From CAVREM01 sp963728825 (GTDB lineage: Bacteria; Acidobacteriota; Vicinamibacteria; Vicinamibacterales; CAVVIG01), in the NCBI GenBank assembly GCA_963728825.1, contig CAVSLA010000005.1:186001-250000 (forward strand): a stretch of 64,000 nucleotides of DNA. Reading direction: 5' to 3'. The first letter of the stretch is position 1. Every line of letters starts with the position of its first letter. The position numbers and the translations under genes are program-made. A model generated the notes under the pieces. It was not told the origin of the DNA. It did not search any database and worked only from the letters and a program-made list of their open reading frames with translations. Positions 44,797 to 56,053 of this stretch are shown here, one piece after another.

Positions 44797-44820
44797 AAGT
44801 GGGCGTGTGCCCACTTTTTT
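44797..44820 (+). terminator. Intrinsic terminator in the rimP-nusA leader (possible attenuator)
   Basis: GTGGGC (44799-44804) and GCCCAC (44809-44814) pair around a GTGT loop, extendable by two A-T pairs, and are followed by six T (44815-44820). It lies 54 bases before the rimP start, after a TATAAT at 44762-44767 that overlaps the rimO stop. A terminator placed upstream of the operon can end read-through from rimO and may also gate entry into rimP-nusA-infB. Confidence 0.8.
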
Positions 44821-44873
44821 CGTTTAAGGGCGTTGATCCGGCGTGAGCCGGACATTACCGGAAGAGGCGCGAA

Positions 44874-45358
44874 TTGTCCGGCGACGTCGTCGAACAGGTT
44901 CGAGCGTTGGCGGCCCGGGTCGCCGCTACGCACGGGTTGGACATCTTCGACGTGCAGTTCAGGCGCGAAGCCGGCGGCATGGTGCTGCGGGTTCAGATCG
45001 ATCGGCCCGGGCGCCGCCGCCACGGCTGAGGATAGCGTCAGCGTCGAAGACTGCGCGAGGGTCAGCCGCGACCTGAGCGCCGTGCTCGATGTCGAGGACG
45101 TCTTGCCAGCGGCCTATACCTTGGAGGTGTCGTCGCCAGGGCTCGATCGGCCGCTGCGCAGCGTCGACGATTACCGCCGCTTCGCGGGGCGGCGCGCCAA
45201 GCTCGTGATGCGTGAGGCGGTCGACGGGCAGAAGTATTTCAAGGGGCGGCTCGGCGGCGTCGAAGACGGCGACGGTGGTCATCGAGGCGGAGGATCACCG
45301 ACGCCATCGCGTGCCGATCGGAATCATCACGCGCGCGAATCTCGAAGTGGAGTTCTGA
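44874..45358 (+). CDS. rimP: Ribosome maturation factor RimP, two frameshifts
   Basis: The probable start is TTG 44874 after AGAGG. The corrected chain reads GLDIFDVQFRREAGGMVLRV, DSVSVEDCARVSRDLSAVLD, YTLEVSSPGLDRPLRSVDDY, GRRAKLVMREAVDGQKYFKG and ends IGIITRANLEVEF (stop 45356-45358), about 161 residues. Extra bases near 45008 and 45270 break the frame. RimP assists 30S subunit maturation. Its place directly before nusA and infB is the widely conserved order. Confidence 0.9.
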
Positions 45359-45423
45359 GGACGTAGCGGCCCAGCCTGGCCGGCCCTGGCCGGAGCAGGC
45401 TCCGCCGCTCGCTGAAAAGGATC

Positions 45424-46725
45424 ATGAGCAATCCCCTGCAACAAACCATTGAAGCGTTGGCCAAGGAAAAGGGCATCGAGCCGGACGTGGTCATCACCGC
45501 GATTGAAGAGGCGGTCGCGACCGCGTCGCGCAAGTATTACAAGACCGGCGAGAACCTGAAGACGCGCTTCAATCTCGAAACCGGCCAGGTCGATCTCTTC
45601 GCCTTGAAGCAGGTGGTCCAGGAAGTGGCCAATCCGGCGACGGAAATCGCCATCGCCGAAGCGCGGCAGATGTACCAGCAGCTGTACGGCGACGAGGTCG
45701 CCAACAGCATCGAGCTCGGCGACGAGATGGAGTTTCCGAAGCCGACCGAAGTGCTCGGACGGATCGCGGCACAGACCGCCAAGCAGGTCATCTTCCAGAA
45801 GGTCCGCGAAGCCGAGCGCGAGAACATCTTCGCCGAGTACAACCAGCGGATCGGCGAGGTCGTCAACGGCACCGTCAAGCGGTTCGAAAACGGCGACATC
45901 ATCATCGAGGTCGGCCGGGTCGAAGCGGTGCTGCCGCGCAAGGAGCAGTCGCGCGCCGAAAGTTATGCCCCGGCCGATCGCGTGCGGACGGTAATCAAGG
46001 GCGTCAACCGCAGCGCCAAGGGACCGCAGATCGTTCTATCGCGCACCGACCCGGCGCTGCTCATCAAGCTGTTCGAGCAGGAGGTGCCGGAGATCTACGA
46101 CGGAACCGTGATGATTCGCGGCGCCGTCCGCGAAGCGGGCGACCGCGCCAAGGTGGCGGTCTTTTCGCGCGAGCGCGACGTCGATCCGGTCGGTGCCTGC
46201 GTCGGCATGAAGGGCACGCGCGTTCAGTCGATCATCCGCGAGCTGCGCGGCGAGAAGATCGACATCGTCGAATGGTCGGAGGATCCGATCGCCTTCGTCA
46301 CCAACGCGCTCAGCCCGGCCAAGGTGCAGCGCGTGTCGATTGTGGACGATCGCGAGCGCGTGATGGAAGTGATCGTCGAGGACAAGCAGCTGTCGCTCGC
46401 CATCGGCAAGAAGGGACAGAACGTCAGGCTGGCGGCCAAGCTCACCGGCTGGCGCATCGACATCAAGAGCGAGGAAGAAAAGCGGCGCGAGGTCGAGGCG
46501 CAGTTCGAAGGGTCTGGAAGCGAGGGCCGAGGAGCGCGGAGGCCGGCCCGGCTGCCGAGGGCGCCGAGGAAGCGTGCAGCGTCCGACGAAGCGGCAGCGT
46601 CCGAGGAACCGATGGCGCTCCGAGGACGCCGATGGCGTCCGAGGAACCGATGGAGTCCGAAGAGGTCGCGGCCGCCGCCGAGGTCGGATCCGGCGTCGAA
46701 GGGCGACGAGTCAGTGGATAGGTAG
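45424..46725 (+). CDS. nusA: Transcription termination/antitermination factor NusA (tail frame uncertain)
   Basis: Starts at ATG 45424 (MSNPLQQTIEALAKEKGIEP). An N-terminal RNA-polymerase-binding domain (to about 125), an S1 domain (IGEVVNGTVKRFENGDIIIE) and two KH domains (VGACVGMKGTRVQSIIRELR and LAIGKKGQNVRLAAKLTGWR) are intact to about residue 355. The remaining tail is repetitive (ASEEPM-like units) and switches frame near 46615. The alternative frame ends acidic with MASEEPMESEEVAAAAEVGS at 46721. The YlxR gene usually found after nusA is absent. Confidence 0.95.
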   Translation: MSNPLQQTIEALAKEKGIEPDVVITAIEEAVATASRKYYKTGENLKTRFNLETGQVDLFALKQVVQEVANPATEIAIAEARQMYQQLYGDEVANSIELGDEMEFPKPTEVLGRIAAQTAKQVIFQKVREAERENIFAEYNQRIGEVVNGTVKRFENGDIIIEVGRVEAVLPRKEQSRAESYAPADRVRTVIKGVNRSAKGPQIVLSRTDPALLIKLFEQEVPEIYDGTVMIRGAVREAGDRAKVAVFSRERDVDPVGACVGMKGTRVQSIIRELRGEKIDIVEWSEDPIAFVTNALSPAKVQRVSIVDDRERVMEVIVEDKQLSLAIGKKGQNVRLAAKLTGWRIDIKSEEEKRREVEAQFEGSGSEGRGARRPARLPRAPRKRAASDEAAASEEPMALRGRRWRPRNRWSPKRSRPPPRSDPASKGDESVDR

Positions 46726-46736
46726 GGCGGATCGTC

Positions 46737-46772
46737 AGGTCCGCGGCAGAGCGGACCTCAGGTCCGCGGCAG
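46737..46772. repeat. Direct and inverted repeat between nusA and infB
   Basis: CAGGTCCGCGGCAG occurs at 46737-46750 and again at 46759-46772, a 22-base period. Between them GCGGACC (46751-46757) is the reverse complement of GGTCCGC (46739-46745 and 46761-46767), so two alternative hairpins can form. It fills most of the short gap before the infB start and has no coding role. Confidence 0.8.
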
Positions 46773-46787
46773 TCGAAGAGGTAGCTT

Positions 46788-49570
46788 TTGGCAACTGTTC
46801 GGATTTACAAAGTCGCGGAACTGCTCGGCACCACGAGCCAGGAAGTGACGGCGCTGCTCAAGCGCGATCACGGCATCGAGGTCAAGAGCGCGTCGAGCAC
46901 GATCGAAGAAGTAGTCGCGCGGCAGTTCGTCGATCGTCTCGCGCAAGCAGCGGAACATCGCGCTGCCGGGCGGCGACATCTTCGCCGAGACTCCCGCGCC
47001 GAAAGGCGGGAAGAAACCGTCACCGGCCAAGAAGGCTCCCGAGCCGCCGAAGCCGGCAGCGCCCATGCTGCCGCCGCCGCGCCTCGTGAAGACGGTCAAG
47101 CCGGTCGCGGCTCCGCCGGTCGAAGAGCCGCCGCCGGCCCTGGAATCCGCCCGTCCCGGTCGCGGAGGAGCCGGTCGTCGAGGCGCCGCCGGTCGTGCCG
47201 ATCACGGTGGAACCGCCGCCGCCGGCAGAACCGCAGATCGAGGCCGCCGCGCCGGAGACAGTCGTCGAGGTCGAAACGCCCCCGCCCGCCGCGGCGAAGG
47301 CGCCCGCACCTGGTCGCGTCGTGCCGCCGACAATCCGGCTGCGAATCGAGGAGCAGCGGCCGACAACCCCGACGCCGCCGCTGCCCTCTCAGCCGGCGCC
47401 GCGCGTCGTTCCGCGACAGGCGCCGCGGCCCGAGCGTCCGACAATTCCGGCAGCTGCGCGTCCGGCCGCTGGCGGAGCCGCTGGTCAAACGGGTAGTCGC
47501 AAGCGCCCGGCCGCCAGTGACGCCAGGTGCGGCCGCCGGCACCGGCCGGGCCGCGGCCGCCTTATCCGGGTTCGGCACCTCGGCCGACGCCTGGCGGTCC
47601 GCGACCGCTGCCGTCGCAGCCGATCCGGCCACAGCAGCCGTCGACGCAGGCCCGACCGGGACAGTATCCGCAGCGGCCCGGTGCGCCGCGGTCCGCGTCC
47701 GCCCTACCGGCCGTCGACGCCCGCGCAGCGGCCGTCTTCAGCCGGCATGCGCCGCGAATCGAACCGCGTCCGTCGGCGCCGCCGCCGCCGGCCGCGCCGC
47801 CGCCGGTGACGCGCACGATCACGCTCGCCGAAGGGATGACGGTCAAGGACCTCGCGGACAAGCTCGACATCCGCGTCAAGGACGTCCTCGCCAAGCTGCT
47901 GATGAAGCGGCTGATGATGACGATCAACTCGACGCTCGACACCGAAACGGCGACGATGCTGGCGCGCGAGTTCGGCGCCGATGTGACAGATGCGCAGCTT
48001 CGAAGAGGAGCTGCTGCAGAGCCGACGCCGGCGACGTCAGCCCGGCCGACCTGGTGACGCGCGCGCCGGTCGTCACGGTCATGGGCCACGTCGATCACGG
48101 CAAGACGAGCCTGCTCGACGCGCATCCGCGAAGCGCGGGTCGCCGAGCGCGAGGCCGGCGGGATCACGCAGCACATCGGCGCCTACCACGTCACGATCAA
48201 CAGCCGGAACATCGTGTTCCTCGACACGCCCGGCCACGAGGCGTTCACCTTGATGCGCGCGCGCGGCGCGAAGGTGACCGACATCGTCGTGCTGGTCGTC
48301 GCCGCCGACGACGGCGTGATGCCGCAGACCAGAGAGGCGATCGATCACGCGCGCGCGGCCAGCGTGCCGATCATCGTCGCGATCAACAAGATCGACAAGG
48401 CGAACGCCAGCCCGGAGAAGGTCAAGCGCGAGCTGACCGAGCTCGGGCTGATGCCGGAGGAATGGGGCGGGCAGACGGTCACCGTCGAAGTCTCGGCCAA
48501 GAAGAAGCAGAACCTCGAACTGCTGCTCGAGATGATTCTGCTCGTCACCGACATCGGCGAGCTCAAGGCGAACCCGAAGCGGAACGCCACCGGCACGGTG
48601 CTCGAAGCCAAGCTCGACAAGGGACGCGGCCCGGTCGCGACCGTGCTCGTCCAGGACGGCACGCTGTCGGTTGGCGACACGTTCATCGCCGGGCCGATCG
48701 TCGGCCGCGTGCGAGCGCTGATCGACGATCGCGGCAAGCCCGACCAAGGCGGCGGGACCGTCGACGCCGGTCGAAGTGCTCGGCCTCACCGGCCTGCCGC
48801 AGCCGGGCGATGTGTTCCAGGTGGCCGATGCGGCCAAGGCGCGCCAGATCGCGACGTTCCGCGAGGAGCAGGCGAAGACGCGCGCGCTCGGCGCCAAGGG
48901 CGGCCGCCTCACCCTCGAGTCGCTGCAGGCGCAGATCGCCGAAGGCGGCATGAAGGAGATGCCGATCATCATCAAGGCCGACGTGCAGGGCTCGGCCGAG
49001 GTGCTCGCCGACACGCTCACCAAGCTGTCGGACGAGAAGGTGAAGATCAAGATCATGCACGCCGGCGTCGGCGCCATCAACGAGTCCGACGTGCTGCTGG
49101 CATCGGCGTCGAACGCCATCATCATCGGCTTCAACGTGCGGCCCGATCGCAACGCCGAAGGGATCGCCGAACGGGAGCGGGTCGACATCCGGCAGCATTC
49201 GGTGATTTACAACGTCACCGACGAGATCAAGAAGGCGATGACCGGCCTGCTGGAGCCGACCTTCAAGGAAGTGCGGCTCGGCGTCGCCGACGTGCGCAAC
49301 ACCTTCAAGGTGCCGAAGTTCGGAACGATTGCCGGCTGCATGGTCACCGAGGGCCGCATCACCCGCGCCGGCGACACCCAGGCGCGGCTGCTCCGCGACA
49401 ACGTCGTCGTCTACGAGGGCAAGATCGGATCGCTGCGCCGCTTCAAGGACGACGTCAGCGAGGTCAAGGCCGGCTTCGAATGCGGCATCGGCTTCGAGAA
49501 GTTCAACGACCTCAAGGTCGGCGACGTGATCGAAGTGTTCGTGATGGAGCGCGTCGCGGTCAGTGCGTAA
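46788..49570 (+). CDS. infB: Translation initiation factor IF-2, multiply frameshifted
   Basis: The start is TTG 46788 after AGAGGTAG: ATVRIYKVAELLGTTSQEVT begins the IF2_N helical motif. A proline/alanine-rich linker (about 46990-47800) follows, then a second IF2_N motif (MTVKDLADKLDIRVKDVLAK). The GTPase domain has GHVDHGKTSLLDA (G1), DTPGHEAF (G3) and NKIDKA (G4), then domains II-IV ending NDLKVGDVIEVFVMERVAVS. Eight shifts, each +1 as far as I can trace (for example near 46947, 47150, 48125 and 48768), need correction. It brings initiator tRNA to the 30S subunit. Confidence 0.93.
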
Positions 49571-49630
49571 GCGGCCAGGCCCTGGGCGTCGAAGCGCGGA
49601 GCGCGAAGGCGGCCCGGCGCCAGCGCCGAG

Positions 49631-49909
49631 ATGATCATCGCCCTGCTGACCGTCGAGATGCACGTGCCGGGGGCGCGGTCGCTGAAGGACAAGCGGATGG
49701 TCCTGCGGCGGGTGAAGGACCGGCTGAAGAAATTCAACGTCGCGGTTTCGGAGGTCGAGCACCACGATCTCTGGCAGCGCACCGCGCTGGCGGTCGTGAC
49801 GGTCAGCACCGACCAGACGCACGCCGACCGCGAGCTCGCGGCGGTCGCCGACGAGATCGAGCGGGTCGAGCCGGGGTTGATCACCCGGACGGAGGTGGAG
49901 TTCTCGTAA
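49631..49909 (+). CDS. ylxP: DUF503 / YlxP-family protein
   Basis: A 92-residue protein beginning MIIALLTVEMHVPGARSLKD, with KDKRMVLRRVKDRLKKFNVA and VSEVEHHDLWQRTALAVVTV, which fit DUF503 in full. The same small gene lies between infB and rbfA in many bacteria (ylxP in Bacillus subtilis). Its role is probably in ribosome biogenesis, but the exact function is unsettled. The frame is intact despite damage on both sides. Confidence 0.93.
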   Translation: MIIALLTVEMHVPGARSLKDKRMVLRRVKDRLKKFNVAVSEVEHHDLWQRTALAVVTVSTDQTHADRELAAVADEIERVEPGLITRTEVEFS

Positions 49910-49922
49910 CGTAATTGTGTGA

Positions 49923-50305
49923 ATGTCGCAAGGCTCACGTCCCGACCGCGTCGCCGATCAGATCCGCGGCGAGCTCGCGTCAATGCTCGGCCGTGATGTG
50001 CACGATCCGGGCATCGGCTTCGTGACGCTGACGCGCGTCCAGGTGTCTCCCGATCTGCAGCTGGCGCGCGTGTTCTACACGGCGCTCGGCGACGACAAGG
50101 GCGTGAGGCGACGCGCCGCGCGCTCGAGCGGGCGGCGCCGTTTCTGCGCCGGCAGCTCGGCGCGCGACTGCGGCTGAAACGCACGCCGGAGCTGACGTTC
50201 GTCTACGACGATTCGATCGCCGGCCAGGATCGGATCGAGCAGATTCTCAACGAGCTGCACGCCGCCGACGCGGAGCCGGGACGCGCGAGCCGCCAACGAC
50301 GATGA
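49923..50305 (+). CDS. rbfA: Ribosome-binding factor A, one frameshift
   Basis: About 127 residues: SRPDRVADQIRGELASMLGR, DPGIGFVTLTRVQVSPDLQL, ARVFYTALGD, then after restoring one missing base near 50104 (GVKATRRALERAAPFLRRQL) it continues LRLKRTPELTFVYDDSIAGQ and DRIEQILNELHA. This is the single KH-like RbfA fold used in 16S rRNA processing and 30S maturation. The stop TGA (50303-50305) overlaps the ATG of the next gene. Confidence 0.93.
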
Positions 50306-51284
50306 CACAATCTAGCCCGGAACTGCAGCAGATCGTCGACGCCATTCAGCGCCCGTCAGCGCTTCGTCATCTCGTCGCACAGCAGACCCGACGGCGATTC
50401 GATCGGCTCGCAGCTGGCGATGGCGCTCGCGCTGCGCGCCCTCGGCAAAGAGGTCGTGGTCGTCAACAAGGATCCGGCGCCGGGTCCGCTGCTGCAGTTT
50501 CCCGGCCGTGTCGAGCATCGAGATCGCGGATGCCGTGAGCGGAGACTACGACGCCGCGATCATCATGGAGTGCGGCGACCTGGCGCGCACCGGCGTCGCG
50601 GGGCTCGATCGGTTCTTCGTCATCAACATCGACCATCACCCGGGGAATACCGGCTACGGCCAGCTGAACTGGTTCGATCCGACCGCGGCGGCCTGCGGCG
50701 AGATGGTCTTCGATTTGATCGACGCCCTGGGCGTGCCGCTGCGACGTCGACATCGCCACCCACATCTATCTTGCGATCCTCACCGACACGGGCTCGTTTC
50801 ACTACTCGAGCATCTCACCGCGGACGTTCGAGATCTGCGGCCGAACGCTCGAAGCGGGCGTCGATCCGGTGCGGGTCGCCCGCAACGTCTACGACAGCAA
50901 CAACATGGGCCGCCTGAAGCTGTTCGGATCGGTGTTGAGCGCATGCAGATCGACCCAACCGGTCGCATCGCCATCGTCTACCTCGATCACGAGATGGCGC
51001 GCGAGGCCGGCGGCACCTACGAGGACACCGAAGGCCTGATCAATCTGCCGCTGACGGTGAAGGAGATCGAGGCGGTAGTGTTCTTCAAGCAGAACGAGGG
51101 CGAAGAATACCGGGTCAGCATGCGCTCGAAGGGTGATATCGACATCGGCGCGATTGCCAAGCAGTTCGGCGGCGGCGGCCACAAGAACGCCGCCGGCTGC
51201 ACGGTGAGCGGGCCGATCGATGCGCTGCAGAAGATGTTCGTGGAGCGAATCGATCAGGCCATCCAGATTACGACGTCCGCATGA
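50302..51284 (+). CDS. nrnA: DHH/DHHA1 phosphoesterase, NrnA-like (nanoRNase/pAp phosphatase), frameshifted
   Basis: Starts at ATG 50302 overlapping the rbfA stop. The corrected chain has FVISSHSRPDGDSIGSQLAM (metal aspartates), IIMECGDLARTG, the motif INIDHHPGNTGYG, HIYLAILTDTGSFHYSSISP and the DHHA1 end FGGGGHKNAAGCTVSGPI. Four shifts are seen: extra C near 50352, 50507 and 50734, and a missing G near 50938. The length of about 327 fits NrnA, which degrades 2-5-nt RNAs and dephosphorylates pAp. A place between rbfA and truB is common for this gene. Confidence 0.92.
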
Positions 51285-51307
51285 CGCGCTGCTGAAGGAC
51301 CCCGGCC

Positions 51308-52331
51308 ATGGATGGCCTGCTCGTCGTCGACAAGCCAGTCGGTCCGACCTCGCACGACGTCGTGGCGCGTGTCCGACGCGCGACCGGCGAGCGCCGGATC
51401 GGCCACACCGGCACGCTCGATCCCGCGTGCGAGCGGCGTGCTGCCACTGGTCCTCGGCCGCGCCACGCGGCTGGCGCGCTTCCTGAGCGGAATGGACAAG
51501 AGCTACACCGCCGTCGTTCGACTCGGCGTCGTCGACCGACACCTTCGACGCAGCCGGACAACCGGTCGGCGAACCGTACTGTGGCGCGATGCCGGATCGC
51601 AGCGCCATCGAACGGGCGCTCGAGTCGTTTTGCGGGACGTATCTCCAGACAGCCCCCGATCTTCTCAGCGAAGAAGATCGGGGGAGTCAGAAGCCATCGC
51701 CTTGCGCGTCAACTTTTTTCCACTGGCGCTGATGCCTCGCCTCCTCCCTCGACGTTGCTCGGGACGACCCTGAGCTTGTCGAAGGGGCGAATTTCCAGTT
51801 CCTCGGCTCGGCATGGCCGCAGGCGCTTGCGCGAGGGGGAGTTGGATTTCCAACTGACCAGCGTGTCGGTCACCGTCTCCGACTTGCGTCTGCTGGACGT
51901 GCGCGGAGCCCACGTGGAGCTGGCTCTGACCTGTTCGGCCGGCTTTTACGTCCGCACGCTGGCGAACGACCTCGGCCGGCACCTCGGCACCGGCGCCCAT
52001 CTCGCCGAACTGAGAAGGACCAGCAGCGGTGACCTTCAGATTACAGATGCGATCACGTTGGACCGTATCGAGCGTGAGCCGGCGGCCGTCGCGAGCGGCT
52101 TTGATTCCGCCGGCACGCATGCTGACGACGATGCCGTCGACGGCACTGACCGAGGAGGGAGTCCGCAGAGCGCGGCATGGTCAGACGCTCGACGACACGT
52201 CGATCGCCGCGCGGTCGTCCGCTGCCGCCCGGGCCACCACCCGGCTGCTCGATCCGGCTGGCGATCTCGTCGGCATCGCCGAGCCCGGAGGGGCACCGGG
52301 GCTTTTGCATCCCGTGGTCATACTGGTGTAA
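51308..52331 (+). CDS. truB: tRNA pseudouridine-55 synthase TruB, frameshifted, with a repeat-derived insert
   Basis: ATG 51308: MDGLLVVDKPVGPTSHDVVA, then after an extra T near 51428 SGVLPLVLGRATRLARFL and DKSYTAVVRLG (catalytic aspartate in GTLDPA), QPPIFSAKKIGGVRSHRLAR, LDVRGAHVELALTCSAGFYV, RTLANDLGRHLGTGAHLAEL and a C-terminal LTEEGVRRARHGQ, ending at 52331. At least three +1 shifts occur. Between LARQ and the DLRLLDV strand sits an extra stretch of about 45 residues including TTLSLSKG, encoded by a dispersed palindromic element (51746-51786). Homologues have only a short loop there. Confidence 0.9.
51746..51786. repeat. Dispersed imperfect palindrome inside truB (LSLSKG-type element)
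   Basis: The outer arms CCCTCGAC (51746-51753) and GTCGAAGGG (51778-51786), and the inner arms GCTCGGG and CCCTGAGC, make a 41-base imperfect hairpin. Read as protein it gives TTLSLSKG on the plus strand and LRQAQG on the minus strand. I have seen both peptides recur in unrelated predicted proteins of environmental genomes, which indicates an interspersed repeat and not native truB sequence. Confidence 0.75.
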
Positions 52332-52403
52332 CATGTTGAGCTTGTTCGACTAAGAGAATTCGTGACATACGGCGCAGCCGGCCTGTTTGAGCGGGTCTAC
52401 GGA

Positions 52404-52424
52404 CCCTCGAGCAACGTCGAAGGG
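52404..52424. repeat. Half copy of the truB palindromic element upstream of rpsO
   Basis: CCCTCGA-GCAACG-TCGAAGGG forms a short hairpin with one bulge. Its 13-base core CGAGCAACGTCGA (52408-52420) is the exact reverse complement of 51749-51761 inside truB. A GAGCTTGTTCGAC stretch at about 52338-52350 resembles the other arm, so the truB-rpsO gap may hold a diverged full copy. Confidence 0.65.
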
Positions 52425-52450
52425 CTGGGGCGTTCGTGGAGGAAGATCAC

Positions 52451-52720
52451 GTGGCGTTGACCAAAGATCGGAAGACGGAACTCATCGGCTCCTACAAGAC
52501 ACACGACGCAGACACCGGTTCCCCCGAAGTTCAAGTCGCCATCCTGAGCGAGCGGATCAATTACCTCACCGAACACTTCAAGGCGCACGCGAAGGACCAT
52601 CACTCGCGCCGCGGGCTGTTGATGCTCGTCGGCCGACGGCGCAGGCTGCTCGACTATCTGAAGGCGAAGGACGCGCAGCGCTACGCGGACTTGATCAAGC
52701 GACTGAACATCCGCAAGTAA
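52451..52720 (+). CDS. rpsO: 30S ribosomal protein S15
   Basis: Starting at GTG 52451 the protein has 89 residues, the standard S15 length, and a GGAGGAAG ribosome-binding site ends five bases upstream. An earlier in-frame GTG at 52436 would include that site, so it is rejected. Sequence: KDRKTELIGSYKTHDADTGS, PEVQVAILSERINYLTEHFK, HHSRRGLLMLVGRRRRLLDY, ending KRLNIRK. It binds 16S rRNA helices 20-22 and often represses its own translation. Confidence 0.97.
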   Translation: MALTKDRKTELIGSYKTHDADTGSPEVQVAILSERINYLTEHFKAHAKDHHSRRGLLMLVGRRRRLLDYLKAKDAQRYADLIKRLNIRK

Positions 52721-52764
52721 GTAAGAAGTTCACCGACTTCTTGCTTCTGACATCAAATTTTTTT

Positions 52765-54868
<2,104 letters not shown>

Positions 54869-54894
54869 TTCCTTGCCCTCGGCATGGTTAGCCG

Positions 54895-54912
54895 CCCGCT
54901 TCGCGGGGTTTT
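54895..54912 (+). terminator. Short hairpin with T tract after pnp
   Basis: CCCGC (54895-54899) and GCGGG (54903-54907) pair around a TTC loop, then G and four T. It sits 26 bases after the pnp stop and is the first candidate terminator for the translation operon, though weak. Confidence 0.5.
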
Positions 54913-54957
54913 GGCAACGCTCCGAACGTCAGCACAACTCTTGCACTGACGTCGGGC

Positions 54958-55266
54958 ATGAACATGCCGACCAAGCATCTGACCGTGCTGCAGTGCGGGG
55001 AGTGCGAACCGTTGAAGGCGAGCGTTCATGCCTCGGCCCTGGCCTTGGCGGCCGTCATGGGGCTGTACAACGCCGCCGCGTGGCTAAGCCGACGCGACAA
55101 GCACCTCGCGATCAACGCAGTCCTGTATACGGTCCTGGCGGTCTGGGAACAGAAACACGTGGCGCATCACGTCCGGGTGATCAAGCGCGTGCGCGATGCC
55201 GCCGCCGCGACGGCGCCCCCGGAACTGGCCCCGCCGGCTGCCGTGGAAAGCCAGATCGCCGCGTAG
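54958..55266 (+). CDS. Small conserved hypothetical protein
   Basis: A 102-residue protein with an N-terminal CGEC pair, one hydrophobic segment (ASALALAAVMGLYNAAAWLS) and an amphipathic second half (HLAINAVLYTVLAVWEQKHV, AHHVRVIKRV), ending in an alanine/proline tail. It looks like a small membrane-associated helical protein. No family is recognised and nothing nearby suggests a role. Confidence 0.55.
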   Translation: MNMPTKHLTVLQCGECEPLKASVHASALALAAVMGLYNAAAWLSRRDKHLAINAVLYTVLAVWEQKHVAHHVRVIKRVRDAAAATAPPELAPPAAVESQIAA

Positions 55267-55363
55267 CCACGCCGACCAGTCGAACACTTCCGCCGGGTAT
55301 TCGTCTACTCGGTGTGTGATAGATTCGTCCAGGATCGCCCACCCCGAAACCGACACCTTTGCA

Positions 55364-56050
55364 ATGTCAGATCAGGCGCCGGAAGCCGGCGAGCCGCCGC
55401 GCGTCGCCGCCTGGAAGCGGGCCCTCGGCCTCGGGCTGCTCGTTCTGGCTCTCGCAGCGCTCGCCTCCTCGGACACGATTCATCAGACCGTCCTGAGGCT
55501 GGTCGGCGTCGCCGAGCGGATTATCGCGGCGCAGCCCACCCTGGGAGCGACGCTGTTCGTCGTTTTCTCGGCGCTCTCGGCGATGATTGCGTTCTTTTCG
55601 ACGGCGGTCATCACCCCTGTGGCGGTACGGACCTGGGGCGAGCCGATGAGTATCGCTCTGCTGTGGACAGGATGGATGCTCGGCGGCATGTGCGCCTACG
55701 GCGTCGGCCGGACCCTCGGTCGATCGGTCGCGCGCGCGCTGACGTCAGACGACGCCGTGGATCGGTTCGAACACCGGATCTCGAGCCGCGCGCCGTTTGG
55801 CCTCGTGCTGCTCTTCCAGCTGGCCATGCCCTCAGAAGTGCCCGGCTACGTGCTCGGCGTCGCCCGCTATTCCTTCTTCAAGTACATCGTCATCCTCGGG
55901 ATGGTGGAGCTGCCGTTTGCAATCGGGACCGTGCTGTTGGGCGCGAGCTTCCTCAACCGTCAGACCCTGATGCTGCTCGCGATCGGCGGCGCCGGCATCG
56001 CGCTCAGCAGCTGGGCGATCTACACGCTTCAGAAACGGATGTCCGCGTAG
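55364..56050 (+). CDS. VTT/SNARE-associated-type membrane protein (TVP38/DedA-like)
   Basis: A 228-residue membrane protein from ATG 55364. Helices lie near residues 20-38, 60-85, 95-120, 150-180 and 190-220. The reentrant-loop region has FFSTAVITPVAVRTWGEPMS, the GRTLGRSVARAL segment resembles the conserved G-x-x-x-G-R of VTT proteins, and LLFQLAMPSEVPGYVLGVAR corresponds to the R-x-x-P-x-x-P-G-Y-V loop. Relatives flip undecaprenyl phosphate or phospholipids; which lipid applies here is unknown. Confidence 0.75.
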   Translation: MSDQAPEAGEPPRVAAWKRALGLGLLVLALAALASSDTIHQTVLRLVGVAERIIAAQPTLGATLFVVFSALSAMIAFFSTAVITPVAVRTWGEPMSIALLWTGWMLGGMCAYGVGRTLGRSVARALTSDDAVDRFEHRISSRAPFGLVLLFQLAMPSEVPGYVLGVARYSFFKYIVILGMVELPFAIGTVLLGASFLNRQTLMLLAIGGAGIALSSWAIYTLQKRMSA

Positions 56051-56053
56051 CGC

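Noticed and set aside
46788..49570. Programmed ribosomal frameshifting in infB and its neighbours
   Set aside because: Too many shifts per gene, no slippery heptamer or stimulatory structure at the sites, and mixed extra and missing bases; sequencing or assembly error is simpler.
52436..52450. Earlier GTG start for rpsO
   Set aside because: It would place the strong GGAGGAAG ribosome-binding site inside the gene and make S15 longer than the standard 89 residues.
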